Shown piece after piece: positions 17,679 through 25,812 of a stretch of 64,000 nucleotides of DNA. Position 1 is the first letter of the stretch; the number at the start of each line of letters is the position of its first letter. Made by a program: the position numbers and the translations under genes. The notes under the pieces were generated by a model, which did not search any database, was not told the origin of the DNA, and was given only the letters and a program-made list of their open reading frames with translations. Origin of the DNA: Romboutsia sp. CE17 (lineage in GTDB: Bacteria; Bacillota; Clostridia; Peptostreptococcales; Peptostreptococcaceae); NCBI RefSeq assembly GCF_012317385.1, contig NZ_CP051144.1, forward strand, positions 1,364,001 to 1,428,000. The letters are read 5' to 3'.

Positions 17679-18029
17679 TTAAATAAACTGTATATTAACT
17701 CCATTAGGATCTTTTACAAAGAAGAATTTTACATTTGGATTAGGTGAAATTATAGGAGTTGGATTCAATCCTGCATTTGCCATTTTTTCATGAGCTTCTA
17801 TTACATTATCTACATGAAAACCAATGGATATTCCATCACCACTATATTTATTCTCCTTATTTTCAATTAGCTCTACTGAAGTTTCACCCTGTGCATTAGC
17901 TAAAAATACAATTGGCATTCCTGATGTTTTTCTAAAATCATTTTGTATCGAAAGGCCAACTACTTCTTGATAAAAACTTATTGATTCCTCTAAACACTGA
18001 GTATTGATTGTAATATGCGCCATTTTCAT
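17679..18029 (-). CDS. VOC/glyoxalase-fold protein
   Basis: 116 residues from the ATG at 18029 (MKMAHITI), 8 nt after GGGGG. A single vicinal-oxygen-chelate domain: AHITINTQCLEESISFYQEVVGL at the start, VELIENKE in the middle and KFFFVKDPNGVNIQF at the end, the last strand carrying the metal-ligand region. Relatives include bleomycin-type binding proteins, fosfomycin enzymes and isomerases, so the substrate is open. Confidence 0.8.
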   Translation of the reverse strand: MKMAHITINTQCLEESISFYQEVVGLSIQNDFRKTSGMPIVFLANAQGETSVELIENKENKYSGDGISIGFHVDNVIEAHEKMANAGLNPTPIISPNPNVKFFFVKDPNGVNIQFI

Positions 18030-18096
18030 ATTTAATTCCCCCAATTCTAGTAATTAAGTTTATTATAGCACTTTTACTATTTGTTTATAAACTTAA

Positions 18097-18138
18097 AAAA
18101 ATCCACAGGTCTTGGTACTACCCAATGTGTGGATTTTT
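18097..18138 (-). terminator. Terminator of the DUF1905-type gene
   Basis: AAAAATCCACA (18097-18107) pairs with TGTGGATTTTT (18128-18138), 11 bp, with T-run on the minus strand. Confidence 0.75.
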
Positions 18139-18156
18139 GTATACTTAAATATATAT

Positions 18157-18616
18157 TTATAACTTTATATTAGACTCTAACTTTGAAATTGCTTCTATAA
18201 TTCTTCTTTTTCTTGTTTCTTCTTTTTTAGCACTAGTTATCCATTGATAATATTTTCTCTGTGCTGAGTATGACAGCTTATTATAATATTTTAAAGCTTC
18301 TTCATTCTTTTCTAATTCAGTCTTAAAATCTATTGGTAATTCAATCTCACGAACTTCTTCATCTTTTTCTACTTCAACAAAAACATTATCTCCATAACTT
18401 TTACCAATTTGCGTTCTTATGGCTTTAGTAATACCTATCATATAACATCCTTGTCCCATACTAACAATAAGAGCCTCTATAATCTACTCCATCGAATTTA
18501 GCTTTTACTTTGACTCTTTTTGCTCCAAACTCTTTTTCTACATCAAACGGAATTTCTATAAAAGTTGCATCTTTATCTTCTATTTTCTTTATTGTCGCTT
18601 CAAACTTATAACTCAT
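18157..18616 (-). pseudogene. Frameshifted DUF1905/YdeI-type protein
   Basis: Two abutting frames make one gene. From the ATG at 18616 (AAGGAG upstream) the first 51 codons read MSYKFEATIKKIEDKDATF and EKEFGAKRVKVKAKFDGVDY, a clear DUF1905 start, and hit TAG at 18461-18463. The next frame continues directly as IVSMGQGCYMIGITKAIR and GDNVFVEVEKDEE, then a YdeI/OmpD-like helical tail with YYNKLSYSAQRKYYQWI. A one-base loss at the RGS-(L)IVSMG junction explains it. The ATG at 18459 used alone would give half a domain. It is either a real inactivation or a sequencing error. Confidence 0.8.
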
Positions 18617-18801
18617 ACTAAACTCCTTTTATTCTACTTTCTTGATATTTATCATTATATAACAAAGCCTTACTTACAAAAAGAAGTTCATCATAAATAG
18701 TAGAACATTTCATTTAATTTCAAATATATGGTAAAATATCCATAAATAAAATAGAGCATTTGTATTATTGCGAAAATGCAATACCAAGAAAGGAATACAA
18801 T

Positions 18802-19119
18802 ATGAAAAAAATTTTAAAAATAGTGTCTATACTTTTAATAGTCATTATATCAATTAGTGTATTCTTCTATACAAGATACTTAAATCTTGATACTTATACA
18901 TGGGATACGGATAATGATATATTAACTTTAGGAGAAAAACAATATAAAGTTGAACCATTCAATAGCTTGGAAGATTTAAAATTAGAAAAACAAATAGGTA
19001 AAATTGAAGGAGAAGATTACTCATTTAGGGTATGGTCTATCAAAGGAGAAAACTCTGATGAGCGTATCGCTATTAGTGGTTTTATGTTTCCAGCAGATAC
19101 GTATCGCAGGATTAAATAA
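18802..19119 (+). CDS. Membrane-anchored small protein
   Basis: 105 residues from the ATG at 18802 behind AAGAAAGG. It has one N-terminal anchor (about residues 5-24), then an extracellular domain with TYTWDTDNDILTLGEKQYKVE and a C-terminal SGFMFPADTYRRIK. No lipobox. Family not recognised. It stands alone and shares a terminator with the GH2 gene. Confidence 0.6.
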   Translation: MKKILKIVSILLIVIISISVFFYTRYLNLDTYTWDTDNDILTLGEKQYKVEPFNSLEDLKLEKQIGKIEGEDYSFRVWSIKGENSDERIAISGFMFPADTYRRIK

Positions 19120-19200
19120 AGTTCTATATTCTCATAAAAACTATATGAATTTTTAAAACAAGATTTACTATGTATTATTTATAATTATAGATATAAAAAT

Positions 19201-19235
19201 AGAGTAAGGTATTTATTATGTAACTACCTTACTCT
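19201..19235. terminator. Shared terminator, small protein / GH2 gene
   Basis: AGAGTAAGGTA (19201-19211) pairs with TACCTTACTCT (19225-19235), a perfect 11-bp stem between convergent genes; the flanking T-runs are modest. Confidence 0.7.
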
Positions 19236-19276
19236 ATTATGTATATATTATTAATTAAAAACTATTCTTTTATAGC

Positions 19277-21556
19277 CTATGCTAAAGATTCAACTGGGCA
19301 TGCAACTTTATTTAATTTCTCATTTAAGTCAAGTAATTGTTCTTTTGTAACTTCTACATGACCAGCACCAAGAAGACTTGTTAATCTAAGTATAGTAAAG
19401 CTTCCCATCATTGTTATTAGACTATCTATATTATTATTTTCTTTATCTTCGTCTTTCTTTTCTCCTACTTGGTCTGCACCCATCATTCCTGACATTAAAG
19501 GAGTTAAAAAGTCAGTAAGTATTTTTCCAGCTTCTTCGCATTCCATTATTTCAGATATTTTATTGTTAAGAGAGAAATATCCTTCTGGTGCATCTATATC
19601 AAACCAGTTTAATATAGCACCCTTTTCTTTTAAACGATAATCTTCGTTAAATACTTCTACTTTACGTATAAAGCTGCTATCTTTACAGTCACCAGCTATA
19701 GCTTCTAAAGTAGTTTCTCCCATATTTGGTACTTCGAAATAGAAGAAGTGTTCTAGTGAAGTTTGTTTTCCAAGGCTTACACCATTTGCAAATAATTCTA
19801 CTTCTGGTTGATTTGAGTAAACAGTAACTTTTGTAGTTTCCTCTACTCTATCAACATATCTCTTACCACATATATGAACGAATGGCTCATCTGATAACCA
19901 AGCTTTATAAGCATAGAAAGCATCTTTTTTGTATTTACGGTCAAATGTAACTAAACCTTTGTGGTTTTGTCCATTTTCTCCACCTTCATTACGCGCATCT
20001 GCTCCAAAGTCAAACATATTCCATACATGTGTTGCCCACATATATTTTCTTGTAAAGAATTGTTTTATTAATTCTTCATGGTAGTATGCTTGATATTCTT
20101 CTGTATAATCACCTTGATCTGGATTTGATGTATGCCAATCTAATGCTTCACATCCATATTCACTACACCCTATTGGTATATTTGGATATTTTGCATGGAA
20201 CTCATCAAACCAAGGACCGTTCATAGATGTGTCTCCTCCGTACCATCCGAAGTAGTGGTTGTATGATACTACGTCTGGTATTTGTACGTATGGGTCATCC
20301 ATGCTACACATAGATACACAAGCTATTGTTGTTAAACGAGTTTTATCCATATCATGTACTAAGTCATTTAATATTGTATGATTTTCTCTTAAATCTTCAG
20401 TAGATTCTCCTGACATTGTTATCTCATTTGATAATCCCCATACAACTATAGATGGATGGTTATAGTTTTGAGTTATTAATTCTTTCATTTGAGATATTGT
20501 GTTTTCTCTACCATTTGGCATATGTGTAGATATATATGGTATTTCTGCCCATATAACTAAACCTCTTTCATCACATAAATCATAGAAGTATTGGTCATGT
20601 TGGTAGTGAGCAAGACGTATAGTAGTTGCTCCTAATTCACATATCATATCCATATCTTCTTCATGATGCTCTGGTAATAATGCATTACCTATTCCCCATC
20701 TATCTTGGTGACGAGAAACCCCTCTTAATGGATATTCTTCACCATTTAATATGAACCCTAATTCTGGATCTATTTTAAAAGTACGGCATCCAAATCTAGT
20801 GCTTACATTATCTAAAACTTCATCATCTTGCTTTAATAATACTTCAACACTATATAAGTATGGATCTTTTTTACCATGCCATAAGTGAACATTTTCTATT
20901 TCAAATGTAACTAAAGTTTCTGATGCATTTGTTTCTTTTTGTTCTATTATATTTCCTTCTTGATCTTTTAATATATATACTAATTTTTGATTTTCCATAG
21001 TATTTGTTGTAAATACTTCTACATCAACTTTAGCATTTGCATCTATTACTTCTGGAGTTACCTTTATTCCTGGTCCACCATAGTATTCTACATCAAAGTG
21101 TGAGTTGTTTAATGAAAGTATATTTACATTACGGTAAAGTCCACCGTAGAAAGTAAAGTCTGCATTTTGTGGATATACTCTATCATTTTGAGCATTATCT
21201 ACTTCAACTACGAATAAGTTTTTATCTTCTAATACATCAGTAATGTTTACTCTCCATGTAGAATAACCACCATCATGATGTGCTAATTTCTTTCCATTAA
21301 CATATACAGTTGCAGAAGAATTAGCCCCATTAAATTCTAAATAGTATTTATCAGCCTTTGGTAAATCTATTTTTTCTAATTCTTTTGCATAATACGCTGT
21401 TCCTCTATAAAGGTCATTTCCTCCATCTTGTCCATCTATATCATTCCAAGTGTGAGGTAATGAAACCCAATACCATTTATCTGGCATTACTTTTGGTGCT
21501 TCTGAAGCTTCTTTAGAGAATGCCCATTTTGTATTAAAATTATATACTTTTCTCAT
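19277..21556 (-). CDS. Family 2 glycoside hydrolase (beta-galactosidase/beta-glucuronidase type)
   Basis: 759 residues with no signal peptide, so cytoplasmic. Order: sugar-binding jelly roll (about 1-155, with SLPHTWN and NGKKLAHHDGGYSTW), Ig-like domain (about 160-260), then the TIM barrel with RGVSRHQDRWG (about 278-288), the acid/base Glu in WGLSNEI (about 378) and the nucleophile Glu in GCSEYG (about 466). The WNMFDFGADARNEGG segment is typical of the family. After the barrel comes a beta domain and an unusual helical tail of about 70 residues (from about 690) rich in Met/Gly/Lys. Substrate is uncertain. It is divergent from an AraC regulator with likely operators at 21687-21715. Confidence 0.9.
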   Translation of the reverse strand: MRKVYNFNTKWAFSKEASEAPKVMPDKWYWVSLPHTWNDIDGQDGGNDLYRGTAYYAKELEKIDLPKADKYYLEFNGANSSATVYVNGKKLAHHDGGYSTWRVNITDVLEDKNLFVVEVDNAQNDRVYPQNADFTFYGGLYRNVNILSLNNSHFDVEYYGGPGIKVTPEVIDANAKVDVEVFTTNTMENQKLVYILKDQEGNIIEQKETNASETLVTFEIENVHLWHGKKDPYLYSVEVLLKQDDEVLDNVSTRFGCRTFKIDPELGFILNGEEYPLRGVSRHQDRWGIGNALLPEHHEEDMDMICELGATTIRLAHYQHDQYFYDLCDERGLVIWAEIPYISTHMPNGRENTISQMKELITQNYNHPSIVVWGLSNEITMSGESTEDLRENHTILNDLVHDMDKTRLTTIACVSMCSMDDPYVQIPDVVSYNHYFGWYGGDTSMNGPWFDEFHAKYPNIPIGCSEYGCEALDWHTSNPDQGDYTEEYQAYYHEELIKQFFTRKYMWATHVWNMFDFGADARNEGGENGQNHKGLVTFDRKYKKDAFYAYKAWLSDEPFVHICGKRYVDRVEETTKVTVYSNQPEVELFANGVSLGKQTSLEHFFYFEVPNMGETTLEAIAGDCKDSSFIRKVEVFNEDYRLKEKGAILNWFDIDAPEGYFSLNNKISEIMECEEAGKILTDFLTPLMSGMMGADQVGEKKDEDKENNNIDSLITMMGSFTILRLTSLLGAGHVEVTKEQLLDLNEKLNKVACPVESLA

Positions 21557-21653
21557 TTATTTCCTCCTTAAATCTAAAATGTATATATATATAATTTGAT
21601 ATATTAACAAACTTACATCTCTTAGAATAAACATTTTCCTAAGTGATAAGTTA

Positions 21654-21715
21654 ATTATAACAAGAAAAGCACTTTTTTTTATTTACATATCCGTCTATAA
21701 TATTCATATATCCGT
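21654..21715 (-). promoter_or_regulatory. GH2 promoter with AraC-type direct repeats
   Basis: On the minus strand a TATAAT box (plus ATTATA at 21654-21659) has no recognisable -35. Just upstream of the expected -35, ATATCCGT occurs twice in the same direction (21687-21694 and 21708-21715), spaced 21 bp, two helical turns. That is the usual geometry of AraC-family half-sites next to an activator-dependent promoter, and the divergent neighbour is an AraC regulator. Confidence 0.6.
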
Positions 21716-21774
21716 TTTTTTACATTTTTACTAAATAGAGATTAATTACTTATTACGATTAAGGGGAGAAATTT

Positions 21775-22998
21775 ATGCAGTTAGATATTATAAATTTTAC
21801 AACAAAACTATTATCAAAATGTATTCCAGTGAAAGTACAACATTTCAAAAAATTCCAATGGGATTCTTTAACTTTTGAAAAAGATTCAGATTTTTTTTCT
21901 ATGATAAATTATCATCTTCTTAAGTGTATAGAGCCGTATCTTAAACAATGCGAAACTTCTACTATTACAAATATTATAACTCCATTTAATACAAATCATT
22001 ATATATTGTGTATATCAAAAGAAGAAGATGAGCACCTTGTTATTGGACCTTTTGTAGAAGATCCTATTACTGATGATTTAATTTATCCTATTATTAATAA
22101 TCTAAAACTTAACTTAGACCATTCTGCTAAACTAAAACTTTATTATCAATCGATTCCATCTATTGATGCAACAACAGTATTTGAAATTTTATCTACTATA
22201 AATGAATATATTACAAATAATCAACTACCGCCTCGTCTAAATACTATTGACTTAAGTATTTTGCCAAAACAGGATTCTAGTTATGATTTATTTGTTGAAA
22301 ATATGAATCGTACATCTATGTATAAAGAACTTGAAGATAGATATGCTGCTGAGGATAAGTTGCTATCTTATATTAAAAATGGTGATATAATCCTTGCTCA
22401 AAAACAATTTGCAAAATATCCTATAAGCTGTTCAGAAATTATTCGTACTAAAGACTCTGTAAGAAACACGAAGAACTTACTATTAACTGCTAATACATTA
22501 TTTCGTAAAGCTGCTTATTTTGGTGGGGTACATCCTATATACTTAGATGAATTATCAGGTAAATGGGCAATAAAAATAGAACAAGCACTATCATTAGAAG
22601 TACTTAATAATCTTCATATTCAAATGATAAATTCTTATTGTCTTCTTACTAAGGAGCACTCTCTCTCACAATATTCAGAAATTGTGAAACAGGCTCTTAT
22701 GTTTATTAATTTAAATATTTCATCTAACCTTACTGTAAAAAGTGTTGCTCATGAAGTTGGTCTTTCTCCTGATTATTTAACTCGTTTATTTAAAAAAGAA
22801 TTGGGAGTTAATATTATTACATATATTAATAAAAAACGAATTGATACCTCAATTGAATTGTTAAAGAGTACAAACTTATCTATAGAAGAAATTGGAGACT
22901 TAATTGGTTTAAATAATACATCTTATTTTTATACACTATTTAAGAAGGAAGTTGGAATTTCACCAAAACAATATAGAAATAGCCTAAAGTCTAAATAA
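21775..22998 (+). CDS. AraC-family regulator of the GH2 gene
   Basis: 407 residues. The C-terminal double HTH (about 305-405) is classic: AHEVGLSPDYLTRLFKKELGVNIITYINKKRI and IGDLIGLNNTSYFYTLFKKEVGISPKQYR. The N-terminal 290 residues are a sensor-like domain as in Firmicute carbohydrate regulators, with no cupin or membrane segment visible. GGGGAG precedes the ATG. It is transcribed away from the glycosidase gene and probably activates it in response to the sugar. Confidence 0.88.
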   Translation: MQLDIINFTTKLLSKCIPVKVQHFKKFQWDSLTFEKDSDFFSMINYHLLKCIEPYLKQCETSTITNIITPFNTNHYILCISKEEDEHLVIGPFVEDPITDDLIYPIINNLKLNLDHSAKLKLYYQSIPSIDATTVFEILSTINEYITNNQLPPRLNTIDLSILPKQDSSYDLFVENMNRTSMYKELEDRYAAEDKLLSYIKNGDIILAQKQFAKYPISCSEIIRTKDSVRNTKNLLLTANTLFRKAAYFGGVHPIYLDELSGKWAIKIEQALSLEVLNNLHIQMINSYCLLTKEHSLSQYSEIVKQALMFINLNISSNLTVKSVAHEVGLSPDYLTRLFKKELGVNIITYINKKRIDTSIELLKSTNLSIEEIGDLIGLNNTSYFYTLFKKEVGISPKQYRNSLKSK

Positions 22999-23030
22999 AA
23001 TTTATGTAACTAAATATAATTTTCTATAAT

Positions 23031-23060
23031 AAAAAAGAGCTAAAAACTTAGCTCTTTTTT
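23031..23060 (+). terminator. Terminator of the AraC gene
   Basis: GAGCTAA-N4-TTAGCTC (23037-23054) flanked by A-run and T-run, working in both directions; the MarR gene ends 65 bp further on the other strand. Confidence 0.8.
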
Positions 23061-23118
23061 TATAGCATTATTCTTATCTCAAAACATACATATTAATTTT
23101 TCGTTTAATATATTTCTT

Positions 23119-23586
23119 TTACTTCTCTTGTTTATATAAGTCACAAATCCTTTCAAGATTATCTGTAATATGTAAAAATACTCGATAGAAATTCTCTCGG
23201 TCCTCCTCATTTAAGCTGCTTGAAGCCTTGCTAACACCCATAGCGATAGCCTCATTCATCTGCTTGTTTATCTCTATACCTTCTGGTGTCAGCATAATTT
23301 TTGTACGATATTTACGTCCAGAATCCCTTTCGGCAGGCCTTACAAAGCCTTTTTCAGTAAGGTCAACAATCGTTCTCGATACGGCAGCCTTATCTTCAAT
23401 GCACAGTTTGCATAGTTCCGTAGCAGTAAGTCCTTCTGGATTTTTACCCAGATAATACATACACATCATATGGTTAGCCTTCATTCCCATACGCTCTGCT
23501 TCGGCAAGCTTAATTTTTTGAATACACTTATATGCCTTTGTAAGAGAATTTGTAAATATCTCGAAGCGTTCTATAAGTTCCATCAT
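23119..23586 (-). CDS. MarR-family regulator
   Basis: About 155 residues from the ATG pair at 23583-23586; the frame is open upstream into the YhhN gene without start signals. The winged helix shows LGKNPEGLTATELCKLCIEDKAAVSRTIVDLTEKGFVRPAERDSGRKYRTKIMLTPEG (about 45-102). The end of YhhN (23594) and this start are only a few bases apart, so they form one operon. The 5' region carries two palindromes (24311-24368) that are probably its operators. Codons here (gcttcggcaagc, cgttctcgatacg) look richer in G+C than the surroundings, a hint of transfer. Confidence 0.85.
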   Translation of the reverse strand: MMELIERFEIFTNSLTKAYKCIQKIKLAEAERMGMKANHMMCMYYLGKNPEGLTATELCKLCIEDKAAVSRTIVDLTEKGFVRPAERDSGRKYRTKIMLTPEGIEINKQMNEAIAMGVSKASSSLNEEDRENFYRVFLHITDNLERICDLYKQEK

Positions 23587-23593
23587 AATTATG

Positions 23594-24280
23594 CTATATC
23601 TTTCTTTTCTTTGATAAGTTAATAGAACCATAGACAAATAGAGATAACGCAAGTAAGAACTGTGCTGGATAATAAGTTCCAAGGCATAGATAATTTGTTC
23701 CTGGAATATCTCCAAACATGTTTAACATCAGCATAAGATCCGAGAATATGAATAAAATACTTCCTATTGCAATTATAATATTTATAGAGCTCTTTTCTTT
23801 CACTAGATTTGAAATTGCCTTACCTACCATAAATGAAATTATAATAGCATAAACACAACATACACTTTGCATTAAAGCTACTTCGAAATCTAAAAACGGA
23901 GTAAACAATATAACAGACAGTCCAATTACCGAAATACTAATGCCACATATAAAATCTCTACGATTCATTTTTTCCAACATACAGTAAGATACAAAATAGA
24001 ATATGTGAGCCACTGCAAATGCTGCTGCACCAAGGTAGAAATTAAGTACTAGTAGTATATCTCCTAACATAGCAAATATTAAGGCAACCATCATCCATAT
24101 AGGAAATTTTAAGTTCGTTTTGTTTTTGATGCAATACATAAAATTAATAAGTCCTGTTATCACAAACATGATACTAGCAATAGATTTAGCAAATAATCCA
24201 CCACCAAACATATACCATACATCAAAAATTAATATTAAAGCTAGCATAATGGCATTTGCCATCACAAGTGATTTTTTCAT
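23594..24280 (-). CDS. YhhN-family membrane protein (lysoplasmalogenase-like)
   Basis: 228 residues, about eight membrane segments. The YhhN/TMEM86 signature is visible as ALIFAMLGDILLVLN (about 70-84) with a second conserved Asp in ILFIFSDLMLMLN (about 178-190). Mammalian TMEM86B hydrolyses the vinyl-ether bond of lysoplasmalogens; bacterial roles are less clear, though clostridia do make plasmalogens. It is the first gene of an operon with a MarR regulator. Confidence 0.8.
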   Translation of the reverse strand: MKKSLVMANAIMLALILIFDVWYMFGGGLFAKSIASIMFVITGLINFMYCIKNKTNLKFPIWMMVALIFAMLGDILLVLNFYLGAAAFAVAHIFYFVSYCMLEKMNRRDFICGISISVIGLSVILFTPFLDFEVALMQSVCCVYAIIISFMVGKAISNLVKEKSSINIIIAIGSILFIFSDLMLMLNMFGDIPGTNYLCLGTYYPAQFLLALSLFVYGSINLSKKRKI

Positions 24281-24310
24281 ATTATTTTCTCTCTATGTAA
24301 TTTTAAAATT

Positions 24311-24368
24311 TGTTGATAAATCAACATTTTTAATATAACGCTAACTTGTTGATTTGTCAACAAGTTAG
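24311..24368 (-). promoter_or_regulatory. Two MarR-type operators
   Basis: CTAACTTGTTGA-TTTG-TCAACAAGTTAG (24341-24368) is a perfect 12-bp inverted repeat with a 4-bp spacer. TGTTGA-TAAA-TCAACA (24311-24326) repeats its core. The centres are 36 bp apart. Both lie 30-90 bp upstream of the YhhN start, where the promoter should be. MarR dimers bind such palindromes, and the operon encodes one. Confidence 0.75.
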
Positions 24369-24512
24369 TCAGACACTCTTTATTTTTAATAAAATAGTAT
24401 TAATTTTTAGAATATGATGATATACAAATACATAAAACAATAAAAAATCACACTATCGCAATGCTTTATACTATCCCTACAATAGATTATTATTTATGAG
24501 ATAAACAATCAA

Positions 24513-24541
24513 TTGACATTCATTTGGCCATTCCATATAAT
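24513..24541 (+). promoter_or_regulatory. Consensus sigma-A promoter
   Basis: TTGACA (24513-24518), a 17-bp spacer and TATAAT (24536-24541): both boxes match consensus exactly. Transcription should start near 24548, at the first bases of the hairpin at 24551-24577. Confidence 0.85.
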
Positions 24542-24550
24542 CATCTTAAT

Positions 24551-24585
24551 AATATTGTCTAGTAATTAAACAATATTGTTTTTTT
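24551..24585 (+). promoter_or_regulatory. 5'-end stem-loop followed by T-run in the leader
   Basis: AATATTGT (24551-24558) pairs with ACAATATT (24570-24577), then GTTTTTTT, then the GGGGGG ribosome binding site at 24588-24593. Since the promoter starts the RNA at about 24548, the transcript would begin with this stem. It could be an attenuator or a stabilising 5' hairpin. The stem is AT-rich and weak. Confidence 0.45.
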
Positions 24586-24598
24586 AAGGGGGGATAAC

Positions 24599-25789
24599 AT
24601 GAATGTAAAAGAATTTTGTGAGAAATATTATGTAGAAAGGAATGGAACAAATTGTTTAAAGTGGGATGCGCTTGATACAAGATTTGGCGATCCAGAGCTT
24701 ATCTCAATGTGGGTTGCTGATATGGAGTTTAAAACACCTGAATGTGTTACTGACGCACTAAAAGAAAGAATCGATCATGGTATATTTGGTTATTCTTATG
24801 TGCCTGATACTTATTATCAAGCTGTAATTGATTGGGAATACAATCATCATGGATATAAAATTGAGAAAGATTGGATAAGGACTTCTCCAGGTGTTGTTTC
24901 AGCATTATATTGGGCAGTAAATATGTTTACAAAAGAAAATGATTCCGTAATTATATTAACACCTGTCTACTATCCATTCCATAACTGTGTAAAAGATAGT
25001 AATAGAAATTTAATAACATGTGACTTAAATTATGACAATGGAATTTACACAATAAACTATGACAAATTTGAAGAAAACATTATTGAAAATAATGTAAAAT
25101 TATTTATTCTTTGCTCTCCTCATAATCCTGCCGGACGCGTATGGAAAGAAGAAGAACTTGAAAGATTACTTGAAATCTGTGAACACCACAATGTATTAGT
25201 AATATCTGATGAAATACACCAAGACCTTGTTTTTGGAGAACACAAACATATACCAACAGCTTCTATTGCTAATGGTAAATATGAAGATATGGTTATTACT
25301 GCATTTGCTTCTTCTAAAACCTTTAATTTAGCAACTTGTTTAACTTCTACAATTGTAATAAAAAATGAAAAGCTTAGAAATACTTGGGATGAATTCACTA
25401 AAATTTATAATCAGGTTGAAGTAAATATATTTGGCTTGACTGCTGTAGAGGCTGTATTAAAAGGTGGAGAGGAATGGTATCAAGCTCTTAAAGAGGTAAT
25501 CTTACACAACTATAATACTGTAGTTGATGAGATGAAAGAGTTTCCTGACACATACATTGCTCCACTAGAAGGAACTTATCTTTTATTTATGGATTTAAGA
25601 AAATATATACCTCTTAATCAAATTAAAGAATTTACACAAGATAAATGCCGATTAGCTGTAGACTATGGTGAATGGTTCGGTGAGAACTGGAAAGGATTTA
25701 TACGTCTTAATCTAGGAACTCATCCTGATATAGTTCTAAAAGCAATAACAAATATAAAAGATAATCTTCGTAACATAAAAAATAAATAA
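24599..25789 (+). CDS. MalY/PatB-type pyridoxal-phosphate C-S lyase (second copy)
   Basis: 396 residues, same family as the gene at 3104. Features: VADMEFKTPE near residue 40, RTSPGVVSALYWAVN, FILCSPHNPAGRVWKEEE, VISDEIHQD and the PLP-lysine SSKTFNLATC. It probably cleaves cystathionine- or cysteine-like substrates. It has its own consensus promoter. The downstream symporter follows after 23 nt, so the two form an operon. Confidence 0.87.
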   Translation: MNVKEFCEKYYVERNGTNCLKWDALDTRFGDPELISMWVADMEFKTPECVTDALKERIDHGIFGYSYVPDTYYQAVIDWEYNHHGYKIEKDWIRTSPGVVSALYWAVNMFTKENDSVIILTPVYYPFHNCVKDSNRNLITCDLNYDNGIYTINYDKFEENIIENNVKLFILCSPHNPAGRVWKEEELERLLEICEHHNVLVISDEIHQDLVFGEHKHIPTASIANGKYEDMVITAFASSKTFNLATCLTSTIVIKNEKLRNTWDEFTKIYNQVEVNIFGLTAVEAVLKGGEEWYQALKEVILHNYNTVVDEMKEFPDTYIAPLEGTYLLFMDLRKYIPLNQIKEFTQDKCRLAVDYGEWFGENWKGFIRLNLGTHPDIVLKAITNIKDNLRNIKNK

Positions 25790-25812
25790 GGGGTTTGGAA
25801 TAGGAGATACAC

